From positions 28,859,849 to 28,923,848 of the forward strand of contig OX388345.1 in assembly GCA_947579665.1 (NCBI GenBank): DNA of 64,000 nucleotides, given 5' to 3'. The notes under the pieces are model-generated. The model was not told where the DNA came from. It saw only the letters and a list, made by a program, of their open reading frames with translations, and ran no database searches. Each line of letters begins with the position of its first letter. The stretch's first letter is position 1. The stretch comes from Sympetrum striolatum. Its lineage: Eukaryota; Arthropoda; Insecta; Odonata; Libellulidae. The translations under genes and the position numbers were made by a program. Positions 10,251 to 21,406 of the stretch are shown in pieces.

Positions 10251-11284
10251 TGTAACCAACTCGGGAGAGGTTCCAGTCCTACCGCCAAACCCAACCTTTC
10301 TACATCTACCACCTGCCTACGGAGACCCCTTTCGGATGAGTTTTATCGTTGAAAATGGCTTATTTTGTGTTGTTTGAATGAAAAATAGGCGATGTAAAAT
10401 CGATCGGCGAGCAAATGGAATCTCGGTGAAGAGGGTCGTTGAGGAGATTGAATTGGGGAAATGAGATTCCGGACTGAATTGAGTCCATTCACTCGTCAAA
10501 TCAGCAAGACGAAAGCAAAGAACGGGAAAATTCAAATTAAATTCAAAAGTTTTATGTATTTAATACGAGGCTATGAATCGTTTGACATAAATCAGATGGA
10601 TGCCATTAAATAGCTTTGTCCAATTACGAATACGACGAAATTGACATGAAAAAGGAAGGAGGAAAATAAGAAATTAATTTCATTCAGAAACGAACTAAAT
10701 CACATGAAGTACAATAAGGATGATGAGGAAATATATTAGAAACAAAGAACGTAAGGTAAAGAATGAAGGGCATTAAAAATTGTGTGAACTGAGTGAAAGA
10801 ACTGTATTTGGAATTGTAGAAGAAAATTTTCGTAGAAAATTTATATCAATCTTTTTCCTGAAGTTAGAAGTGTTTGGAGAATATTTTATCACCGCGACTA
10901 ATATAAATATTTAGAAATAATATAAACCGATTGGAATATTTTATTTTTCAAGTATGAACATAGCATCGGATTTCACTCTACGTGGTCGAAGACTGCATTT
11001 TCCTCCTTCATTACTTGTTACAATGATTAATGTTATTAACGAGTGATCTTACTTAAGAATAGCATTTTCTAAGCATGGGGAGATGACCTTCAACTTGGTT
11101 TGCTTAGAAAGTAGGTTTAATTCTTTTTATCTTCGGAAAAAAGTACACGAATCCATCACGAAAACAACAGTCTTCCTATAAAGACACTGCTCTTGACATT
11201 TTACATTCAAGAGTCAAATTATAGACCATGCATAGATAAGAGTTCTACCTTTCGTTTCATTCACGAGCCCTAATATTCCCTATT
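10251..11284. other. Non-coding stretch
   Basis: A CT-rich patch lies at 10261-10330 and purine-rich AT DNA at 10600-10860. There are no ORFs above about 72 codons and no recognised motif. Confidence 0.5.
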
Positions 11285-11610
11285 CAAAGCCCTTTCTTTC
11301 CTTTCATGGTAAACTGCACCTAATATCGCCAAGCGTTTCTTTTTTTCGATTTTTCCCTTTGTCTCCTGTATTGTGTTCTGCCTTCAATTACATTTTTTCC
11401 CAACGCCTCTCAATATTTGGCCCAGCCATTTTCTCTGCCCTCCTTTATTACTTCAATTAAAACTATCCCTTTTCCAATCATCGCCAGCACCTTCATGTTT
11501 GTTTATCTATACACTCAATTTACTTTTCCATTCCATGTCACATCAACATATCCGCGGCATCTGATATTTCGTTGACCTCCTTTCTAAAGTTCTACGTTTC
11601 ATAATTTAGA
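11285..11610 (-). mobile_element. Degenerate LINE reverse-transcriptase C-terminal fragment
   Basis: Minus-strand reading gives, in shifting frames, RMEKVN near 11530, LIEVIKEGRENGWAK at about 11430-11475 and NVIEGRTQYRRQREKS at about 11350-11400. These correspond to the 'RMxxVxW / LIxxIKxRxxKWxGH / VIEGRxxGRRxRGRP' order in arthropod endonuclease-RT LINEs. The end near 11270-11290 resembles sequence around 2140-2190 downstream of the sister copy. Stops and shifts make it a dead copy. Confidence 0.65.
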
Positions 11611-11703
11611 CCATTCATATTTGTGTAAAAATCTAGCGGTGATTGACGAAACCAAAAGCACTCTTGCAATATTTGGCATCAATGTATGTTATAGTAAATG
11701 TGG

Positions 11704-11808
11704 TATAGTAAATATATATGCTAACTGAAGTCTAAGTACGTATAATATAAGTATAATATAGTATAATATGATATAGTAAATATATATGCTATACTGAAGT
11801 CTAAGTAC
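11704..11808. repeat. Direct repeat pair of about 36 bp, 68 bp apart
   Basis: TATAGTAAATATATATGCTA plus CTGAAGTCTAAGTAC occurs at 11704-11739 and again at 11772-11808, separated by a TATAATATA-rich spacer. It is probably a local slippage or duplication product in AT-rich DNA. Confidence 0.7.
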
Positions 11809-13708
11809 ACGGACAAATTGACCACACATTTTCATTTTTGGGGGAGCGTGCTAATGGTCTGGCTTATTAAGAAAGCTTAATGGAAAAGGAGAAATATAAC
11901 AAGCGAGAGACCGAGCATTATTTTAATAACACGCGCATTAAAGTGATAGCTTGAACATTACCAGCGAGAGAGCTACCAGAGATTTTAATGTACGAGTTAT
12001 TAAAATGTGTGTCTCCAAGGTGTGTAAATCTATATAAGAAGGCCAAAAGCATTACAAAAAGACAATACTAAGTATCTTGGCGTGACGGCTAATGTTTTTG
12101 TAACTATTAATTAGAAGGTGTATTGATAAAAAAATGAGAAATGCGTATTACAACAATCACCGACGTGTATACCTTATAATAATCGTCGCCTGCTGTATAT
12201 TTACGAATACGTCTCTATATTTATCCATCTGATATTAGTAACTGTAACAAGAAGTAAATATATAATTAATCTTTCGTTTCAATGACAGAACTTTTATCTT
12301 TTGTAAATTTTTATTAGAAAAATCTGTCCCAAGACAGTGCAAAAGGTTAAAGATAAGAAAGACAATTTTACATGACTTTAATTTTAAACATTGAATATAA
12401 TTTCGGATTCGAAACGGATAATTTGCTTCTACAAAATATTTCAAAACTCTGTTAACGCCAGGGATACAAATTTCACCATTGATATCGATTTTGTCTTAAC
12501 GCCTTAATCATAAATTGCACAATAACCTTGTATTGATAAATGATGATGAATTACTTTTTTTCTTGATTTGGATTCAAGACTTTTTCGATTGCTTTTCTTC
12601 AACTTTCAAAAGAACATTTCAAAATTTCGCAAATTAACGATTCAGTTTCAAGAAAATTGACTTACTTTTTATAATTAATAGCAGTAATTACGATAGAAGG
12701 GATCTATCATAGATTGGTTATTTCGATGGGTGAAAGAAAAATAGTTCGTAGCCTTCTCATGAAGAGTTTAAACAAATATTTCCCTCTTACAACTTGTACA
12801 ATGTATGTACTATTCTGAAATTAGATGCGCTTACATTAAATTAAACATAAGCTAAAATATGGTAATATTTATCGCCTCTATCTTCCTTGCTCGAGATCAA
12901 CGAACAATTATTCACGCATTTTATCTTTATAGTCGATATTATATCGTTTATAACTTGATTAATGTGTCCGTCACCACCTCCGACGCATAATAATGAAACA
13001 ATTACGTTTAACTAATTAAATGACGAGTTCCGCTCAGGATTTGTTATTAAAATTGTTATTCATTAACTGTTAATTGCCTGATTGAAGAGTCCATCCCCAC
13101 TTCAGATCCTCGCATTCTCCCGAAGACTGTTAATGAGTTCAGCGTTTGGTATCCGAATTTGCGGTTGTGCACTGCATTCGGTGCAAATTTAATATGTATT
13201 GCAAATGTCTGTTTGTTCACGATTTGCGTAACATATATTAGATGCGGGAAAATGTTCTGGTAACAGCTAGTATGGTAACAGTTTGTAGAAATATAGCTAG
13301 GTGATATATAATATTATATGTTAGGCATTTAATATTACTGCATAGTTGCGTAAACCACACATATTTTAAACATTTTTATTAATAGTTCAGTTAAGAAACA
13401 CATATATTGATGAATCCGAGTAGATTACTTAAACATCCAATTTTATGTTAAGTCGAGGTTTAAGTCGAATAGAATGTACATGTCGGCGTGTTTTGCTTTT
13501 TTTACATATTAGACTTTAATTTCTGATTTATTTTAATAAGTATGTCTAAGAAAGCTTATTTTCCATGTTCCTCTATGTCATGTTCGAATTCAATTATGGA
13601 GTTATCCTATTTAATACCTCTTAGCATTGAAAAATGATCATTTCTGCTTCAATTTGTTGAACTTTATATTAATTTGATCATTACGTATGCATCAAGAAAT
13701 ATGTATTA
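11809..13708. other. AT-rich non-coding stretch
   Basis: Nothing is recognised. ORFs do not exceed about 69 codons and carry no motif. The stretch runs up to the Helitron boundary at 13709. Confidence 0.55.
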
Positions 13709-14902
13709 CGAGTAAAATGTTGCTTGCATACTGCAAGCAGATCGACAACACTAATTTCATGTCGGCATCATATAAGAACGGTCCTCAAAAGGAAAAAAAA
13801 AGGATTGAAAATATTCATAAAATTCGTTGCAATTTAATCTTCTGGCATCGAACCCGGGTCTTCCTGGTGAACTTACTATACAGCACAACAGAAGATCACC
13901 ATCTATAACTATGTGTGAAAGTTCGAGTAGAAATATTGGCTGCAACTGCCTCAAACGACGTCCTACTTTTCCCTTATATTCCTTATGAGAGAAAAGTTAT
14001 TGTCCTCGGGCATCGAACCCAGGAATACTACGGTCTTATGAAATTTTTTTTCTTAAACCAATTCTTACCATACATCTTCCAGCTAAGCACGAACTTCCTA
14101 TCATTTCGATAAGTGCATCACAAAATTAATGAAAACGAACGCAATGTATTTTAAAGGAGGATATATTTACCACCTGGCATCGAACCCGGGCCTTTCTGGC
14201 AATACCTTTTATGCAGCACAACAGAAAATCATAATCTCTAACTATGTATGGAAATTCAAGCAGAAATATTGGTTGCAACTGCCTCAAACGACGTCCTACT
14301 TTTCCCTTATATTCCTTATGAGAGAAAATTTAATGTGCTCTGGCATCGAACCCAGGAACAGTTCCGTCTTATCTATATTTATTTCTTAAACATATTCTTA
14401 CCATACATCTTCTAGATAAGCAAGAACTTCCTATCATTTCGATAAGTGCATTAAAAAAATAATGAAAAACTACTCCCATGTATTTTAAAGGGCGGATGTT
14501 TGCATCGTCTTAGCATCAAACCCAGGATATATTCCGTTAAAGTCATTTATGTTATCAATAGAGCCTTACCATATCTATCAGTTCCTTGAGTTTCAATTCT
14601 CTACGTATTCAGGAAGTATTTTTTTTTAATTCCCGAAAATCAAAGCAGTGCAGTTAAAAGGAAAAAAATTGGGACTTTGGTGCCCTCTGGAATCAAACCC
14701 ATGACACTGAGATTCAACATTTTTCTGGTGGTTGCACGTTATGGCAAATACGTGGTAGAAATTTCAAGTTAATAACGCTAGTGGTTTAGCCTGTGAATTA
14801 GTATCCTATCTGGGTATCTATATATATGAATGAATCCGGAGAAGGAATTATATTTAATAGATATATATGAATGAATCCGGAGAAGCATCTATATATAATA
14901 GA
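13709..14902 (-). mobile_element. Small Helitron, copy H2 (1194 bp, minus orientation)
   Basis: Minus strand: the 5' terminus is TCTATTATATATAGATGC (from 14902), flanked by A. The 3' terminus has a 7-bp hairpin GCTTGCA/TGCAAGC (13722-13738), a 9-nt spacer and CTCG (13709-13712), flanked by T. TC start, 3' hairpin, near-CTRR end and insertion between A and T are Helitron hallmarks. It is the inverted sister of the copy at 21407-22567, alignable along its length. Its 5' end is tandemly duplicated (two GAATGAATCCGGAGAA blocks near 14830 and 14868), which accounts for its extra 33 bp. Six GGGTTCGATGCC-type motifs recur about every 165-177 bp. There is no Rep/helicase ORF, so it is non-autonomous. 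Confidence 0.85.
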
Positions 14903-15007
14903 TATAGTAATAATAGGTAGGCATATAATGTATAAAATCATAAATAATTAAAATACATGTATAAATAAATGAAATCACACATATCACAGATTTACTTTCA
15001 CCGAATT

Positions 15008-15225
15008 ACAGAGACCAGTTTCGGCACGTTCGTCCACCATCTGATGAAAGAGCACAGAATAAAAATTGCCTCTCCTTCTTTAAAATGGTCCACACCCCTG
15101 GATGATGTTCACTATCCCTTTCCTCACAATCCAATTCTCCCACCTTTAATCTCCTCCTAGGATATAATGCCACGTTCCCTATTCTTTTTCTCCTGATGAT
15201 GGCCGAACGTGCCCAAACGAGTATT
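15008..15225. repeat. Penelope-like inverted signature pair
   Basis: TTTCGGCACGTTCG at about 15019 is matched in inverted form by CGAACGTGCCCAAACG near 15205-15220. CTGATGATGGCCGAAC (15193-15208) resembles a hammerhead-type core with a shortened stem II. The paired arrangement is like the inverted ends seen at 1050-1609. No reverse transcriptase is present, so at most this is an internally deleted end pair. Confidence 0.4.
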
Positions 15226-15849
15226 GCAGCCAGTATCACGTGGTGAAAGTGTATTTGCCCAGTCCAGTCAGTTGATACGGTTCGAGTGTATTTGTGATGC
15301 GTGGATTATTTGTTAAAATTGATATTACTACATTTCTTGGATTTTTCAGCATGACTGGAAAGCCAGAAATATCTGAAAGAAAATTTTACGTTCCGAGTGT
15401 CATTAAATATTATTTATATAATAGGGTACAGCTTCACTGCGGAAGAATGTCAAACTTTTTGAGAGAAAATTTCAAAAAGCGAAACGTTGCGAACGGTGGA
15501 AAGCTACAAGCAATTAATTTTGTCTCTATTCTACAATGCGGTTCTTCCCCTTATCAATGGTCGTGAATTAATTAATGTTTTCCCCAGGCCTGAAATAACG
15601 AATATATATACTCTGATATGTAATTCATTTGCGGTTGGCTTTCGTTATTTTTCAGTTCTCTCTGTCCAGTCCATCTCTTTCTTCTTTTCTCTTAGATATG
15701 CCTTTCGAAGTTTTTCCTTGTTTTATCTGCGGTGGAAGTATTTCTTTTAGATCATAACATCACAAATTTTACTTCATGAAGCTATTCTCTCTTTTTTTGC
15801 ATTTATTTGCCTCTTGTGAATAATTAGCAAGGGTTATATATTACATGTA
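15226..15849. other. Non-coding stretch
   Basis: Overlapping ORFs of 87-90 codons (15294-15566 and 15487-15750) carry no recognised motif; they are in different frames of the same DNA and I consider them chance. Confidence 0.45.
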
Positions 15850-16060
15850 CACTGAAACAACATTTTGGTTGAATTAACCGAAAATTAGTAAATTCAAACA
15901 CATGTTTAGGTTAATATAGCCCAAACCAAAGGAAATGATTGAATTTAATATTTCAAACGGTTAATTCGACCGTTTCTTTCTTGGTTGAATTTACTAGTAT
16001 AAAATGTAAATTCTACCGATTTTCTAGGTTTAATTAACCTATTGAATAGTTAATATTAAA
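15850..16060. repeat. MITE-like palindromic repeat with GGTTGAATTAACC words
   Basis: The block begins CACTGAAACAACATTTTGG and is built from variants of GGTTGAATTAACCG / GGTTTAATTAACC. TAGTAAATTCAA (about 15888) and TTGAATTTACTA (about 15985) form a perfect 12-bp inverted repeat. This structure resembles small non-autonomous repeats common in insect genomes. No target duplication was identified. Confidence 0.45.
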
Positions 16061-17208
16061 AATATAGTTCATCCTGAAGATGCTTTTGGATTTTTTTGGA
16101 TTCGTTAGGAATCACAGGTGACGATTAACGCGGCCAATCGGGGGAAAATGAAGAATTCAGCAATTTCAAATTGTTGAGAAAACATTTTAAAGTTCACTCA
16201 TCTCCTAAATTTCAACCCTTAAAATTCAAAAATATTGAATTGTTGGATTTACGAAATTTTTTCTTTCAGTTTTATTTCTATGAATAATTTTGACGTATTT
16301 CGCTCAATAAGGAACTTCATAATCGATAACCTGGGCCTGAGCTAGGTAGATGTTCACAACGAAAACAAGGTTGTAAAAATAACAGCAATTTATAAATATA
16401 TACGAATTCAATTGCCGTAAAAACTTAACTTACATTACGATCCTTTTTTAAATACCTTAAATCGTCATCAGGTGTGGTTTTTGTTGACTCTGTGGTATCG
16501 CTTGTACAAAAGGAAAGTAGTTCATATTTTACCGTTTGTAAAGAAGGGTCTTTTGTTCCATTTCATTCTTATGGAACGATTGCTCTACGGATAAGTCTTA
16601 ATTAAAGAGCTTTAAGTTGTTAAAATCGCCTATTTCATCTCTAATTCCATTAAGGTCTGGGATTTGAAACTAGAATACCGTTGAGCGCATATAATTGTGC
16701 TTTTTTATTTGTGGCTTCCTATTCCCATTTCAACGCAATCTTTTAAGTTTTGGGCCTTTTCTTAGACCTCTGAGTATACCACTATGAGTTTTACGGGCAT
16801 ATAAAAAAGGAAAAAGCCGAATAAAAGAGCATGAAAATGTGTTTCAAAGCATGGAGGTATGCTCGTATGACAGAGATTTGATAAATATGAAATATTTAGT
16901 TGGCGAGGGCCTGTGAGAGTTGACGGAGGTCGCGAGGGAGATGAGAGATTCTGAATGCGGGACTGATCATTATTTGGTTGTCTCCACTAATTAAACCGGT
17001 AGGGATTGGAGAGCAGTTGCGCATGAAGTATATGTGGGTGCGTCGGAATGTAAGGAGAGAATGTTAATAATGGAGAAGAAAAGAGCCCCTTGGAAAAAAG
17101 TGTTTAAAAATCAGCTTTGGAGGCGTGTGAAGTGACTGTGGTTTTTCGTATGAAAGAGAATGTAAGGTAGCAAAGATTTAATTAATATATTCACCATTAG
17201 GTTTATTT
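16061..17208. other. Non-coding stretch
   Basis: AT-rich to 16880, then a G-rich segment (about 16900-17160) without an ORF or motif. No gene is recognised. Confidence 0.5.
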
Positions 17209-17463
17209 ATGCTCTATGGCGGGCCATCAAAGGGAAACATTAAGAAATATCTAGCAGTCGTGCAAAAAAGCGTTAAACCTATACAAGTATATAAAATAAA
17301 GAATCATGCAGTCGCAATTAAAAAAACTATTAAACCAATTCATGTGTATTATACAAAAAGAAAAATTTCAGTTGTAAAGACAGCTAATGATAAAAGAAAA
17401 CGAAATCAAAATACAAATCTTTTTAATATTAAAAGTTTTTATTTGAAAATTCTCAAAATATAA
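17209..17463 (+). pseudogene. Lysine-rich 84-codon ORF, possible LINE remnant
   Basis: The ORF starts MLYGGPSKGNIKKYL and has two similar blocks, SVKPIQVYKIKNHAV and TIKPIHVYYTKRK, reflecting an internal DNA duplication of about 50 bp. 'YGGxSKxNIKKxxxVQK' resembles the 'WGGxSKxNIxxLxxxQ' segment after the reverse-transcriptase domain of Jockey-type LINEs. That is only a short resemblance, and no flanking LINE motif is seen. It may simply be a chance A-rich ORF. Confidence 0.25.
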
Positions 17464-19499
17464 GTCTTGTAGCTTTATACATATTCTTTAAGCGAAATAG
17501 AAATTTTTAAGATATATATGTGAAAGGCTAATATTTTTCAACAACATAAACGTGACAACTATCTTCATACATAATTATTAAATTTATATTATAGGCCCTT
17601 AGTGGCAAAATTCAATAAATTGTTGTGATAGTCCTGGCATCGCCTCTGAAATAACATCAACATACGCACAACAATCGTCATTCCTTAATACATGTAAAAG
17701 AGGACTTAAAGGCAAAAATATTCGTAAATATATACTTGAAGTTATCTATAGTGAATGCTTCTTTCATTGTAGCGTGGAGGGAATTCCAAATAATAATAGC
17801 GGTGACTGTAAATAATAATGTAGAAAAAACTTGTACAGAAGGATGTAAATAAGAAGGATGTAAATAAGGAGGAGAAGGAGTATCATAAGATGATTCCCTG
17901 GGATGAGAGAAGGGTCTTCTATAAAGATAATAAGAGGAATTGTTATGATCATAATCTTATCATTATTTTTGGTCACATTTTTCCCCATTCGTTTTTGACC
18001 CATGGCCTCTCTAATTTAGGTAGGAGAAATGTTCGGTAAGGATTAAATGGCTTCACTTTTAAGTAAATGGCTAACAAAGCTTAATGCAAATGAATGCTCC
18101 ATTCTCCGAGAGAAAAAAAATCCTGCCAGGATTACGCGAATTAACTTGCCTGGATAAATATAAACCTAGCCAATTCGGCTTAACATTTTAGGGTCACGCT
18201 CAACTTTGAGGTACCCACATCCCACGAAAATACGCCGGAAGAATTAAAAATCACGCAAAGTGCGTGTGAGTAAGAGCGCTGTGCCATAAGTGAGGCGTAT
18301 CTTGAATATGCAGCAAGTGTTGGGGCGGATGAAACATGCACCTAAGAACTCGAAAGGCGTTACGAATGGCAGCACGTTTCGTGAAAAGTTTTTATGAGGG
18401 AGCGGAAAAGCGTCGTCGAGATGCTCTCTCGCACGGATTGGGAACCCTGGGAAGAAAGGAGATTAGCTCCGTTTTAGTCTCGAAAATTCTCGGAAGTGGC
18501 GAGACTTGATTCCGCGAGCTTATTCGTCGCCTCCAGCATGCAATGCAATGCAGCCGGAGCATATTTCACACCTGAGGCGAAAGTATAATTAGCTCCGCCT
18601 CAGTAAATTAAATTTGTGATCCCGAGACGAAATAACGGCTTCAAGATTTTATTTTAATCAAAACTGGACGAAAGAATAAGATTACGATAGGAAAATAGGT
18701 ATACGACGCGCTACGATTGTTATCTTTGAAGAGTTGAACGGCGAGTTGTAAAGTTGTAGCAAACCTCGAGCATCGTATGATAGACCAAAAAGGTAAAGAA
18801 ATTTTATTTTGTTATATGCAGAATTTTAAAATTGATTTATTCGTTGCTTTTAAGTGCTTCCACTCCATAATCATTTACTATTCTTCTGTTATTGGTGTTT
18901 AATTTTTGTTCCTATTTTGACATTGTAATAACTTTTGTGTTATTTGTCTTCCGTGTATATGTTGCACGTATTAAGATTGAGAAGCAAGTCAGCTCCATAA
19001 TACACTTACCTTCCGCAAAGTATATTCATCGGTGCTTATTAGAGCGATATAGAATTTATTTCTGTCATTTATGTTTGATTCATTAGTACCCCTGTACATG
19101 TCTAAAAATTTTCTTTAAACGTGGTACCTATTATCTTAATGTGATATTACAATATATCTTTATATTGCCTCAGTTGGAGACATTTTTCATTCAGAGTATT
19201 TGAGATTGAATATTGAGTTGGTGCGGCTTTGTAGACTTCATTTTAACTTAAATTTATTGGTATTTTGGATTGAAAAGTCTGGTATTTGCTATCTATCAAA
19301 AATTGTGAAGTTTGTGTTACGATCATGGTGTTTATGAAATGTAACATCCCCGTTGAGAATCAACGGGCACTTCTGCTAGTTATTCATATTTTCATTATAC
19401 TCGTAGCTCGGATCCATTCACGATCACACGCACGAAGAAAATGCTTTGCGATTTTCAACTTGGTAAACAGATCCCAAATACATAGTCTGTAAGGTCTAT
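17464..19499. other. Non-coding stretch with a GC-richer patch
   Basis: AT-rich apart from about 18200-18620, which is CpG-bearing and GC-richer, with no coding motif. ORFs are at most 79 codons. No repeat boundary is recognised. Confidence 0.5.
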
Positions 19500-19690
19500 A
19501 ATGTCTTTCTTAAGAGGAGACTGATACGAGATTGAATAGTCTCGTCTTCCATTTAACCTTCCGTCAGTGATATATAAGCCATTTTTAAGTGAATAGAGAC
19601 AATATTAGAAGGAGTGGATGTAATAATAAACTAAGTTAAAATCCTAGGGGAAAAGATCCACTGCAGGAAAACACCCACAAAGAAAGCTAT
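19500..19690 (-). mobile_element. LINE 3' terminal fragment (recurrent tail family)
   Basis: Minus strand: GTGGGTGTTTTCCTGCAG near 19670, CATCCACTCCTTCTAA near 19610, GACGGAAGGTTAAATGGAAG near 19555 and a diverged GTCTC-rich terminus near 19510. It matches the UTR at 1122-1374 in order and spacing, but the AATAAAGACC end is altered. It is a 5'-truncated copy. Confidence 0.6.
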
Positions 19691-21406
19691 GTATAACCAC
19701 ATCAAAGAAATAATAAAATATCGTGTTTCGAAACAACCAGCACTAAATAGTAATAGTGGCTAAGGAGTGGATATGAGAACGGAGAATTTAAAGTCGGATT
19801 AAGAATGGTTAATGATTAATCTTTTGAAAAAATAATGCTTTATTAGTAAGCAATTTCTTTTAATATTACATTTTCTATAATTCTCTGCCCCAAAGCCAAC
19901 TAAATTCTACCCAAACAAGCTAAATTATAAATTAATACTTCAGATCATTCTACCAGGAATGAAAAATAAACCTGATTGAATCTGATTCATATATAAGCAA
20001 TATAAAATTCATATACAATTTAAGGTTATGTGTAATTAATTTCAAACACGCTTTATATGAGTAAAGAAAGTTGGAGTATAATTAATTATATGTCATGTGT
20101 ATTAGGAGATTATATTAAATTATATGCGTGGAGTATCATTTAGTATGGTAAATAGTATTGTAATTTAGTATGGCTGTGAATAGTGACCAACATCAGCATC
20201 AAAGAAGAGCGAAACAGTATGAAGTGACGAGTTACAAATGAAGTAGGTACCTTGAGGCTCAAATGAGGAGAAAGTTTTATGTCTAAGATTAATAAAAAGG
20301 AGATTTACTTTCCCTTCAAATATATTTTTTGGAGTCTCTACTTTGATTAATACCAAGGCAGTTCATTTGAAAAGACTGCACGACATGCTAGGGACCCTTC
20401 GTCTGACAACCATGACCCATTTTTTCCAACGCAAGCAAATCCTTGCCTTTCATTGGTCCGTAGCGATACAAATATAATTGACATCATCGTAGATGCTCGT
20501 CGTCGAGCGGCCTTTGAATGCAATTTTAAATCAGATAGCATTAGTAGCAACGTTTGCATTCGATGTCATCCCTTGGTAAATGAAACTCTGGGAACAGCTC
20601 TCGCCTCCGAATGGTGCAAGAAGAATGGCTGCTCTCTTAAGGGACAAATCCAAACAAAGGAAAGGGTCCACCGAGCAAATAAGGGTCCCAGGTGTGCACG
20701 TGCTCAATTCAAGTGGCCTCAAGATTGAGAAGAACACTCTTCCTCGACTTATGGCCCGCGTTATGTAGGGGATTGTTCGGAGGAAAAGCCAAATGCGGGT
20801 GATTAATAAACTCGGTGGACAATGAAAAGAGGACCGACATCTCTAATCAAATAGGTTTCACTGGGTGCGGAGTCATTCTTTGCTGAAGCTGGGGGACTGT
20901 TACGAGAAATTAACATTTTCAAGAGATGATACATTGATATTTATTGATATGCAGCACCGCGTAGTATACAAAAATATAAGCACGAAAGCGAAAAGTTGAC
21001 ATTCAACGTTTTTTTTATGCCTCAAGTATTTTCAAAGCCTCAACTTTCAAACTTTGTAAATTATTAAATGTCGCCACGTATCTGATTATAGGAAAATTTT
21101 CCGTACGACTAAACCAGGTCGTCAACTCCCATGAAGAATGCCTAAATATTTTCATTCCTATCGATCGGATTCATTATTTCGGTTTCAATTTTAATTTATA
21201 AACAACGGATCGTTATTTATTTATAAAATGCATATTAATTTATAAATAATGAATCGTAATTTTTGTAAAAAATGCTGAAATAATTTAATTTAATGTATTA
21301 AATTATTCAATTTAATGTAAGAAATAATTTAATGCAGTAAATAATTTAATTTGTAAATAAAATCAATTTATAACGTAAATTTTGAACTTAGTATACAGTA
21401 TATATA
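19691..21406. other. Non-coding stretch
   Basis: Overlapping short ORFs on both strands at 20347-20768 (up to 91 codons) have no recognised motif. The part at 21180-21370 is an AT-only-like tract of TTTAATTTAT/AAATAATTTAA words (simple-repeat-like), which runs up to the Helitron start. Confidence 0.5.
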
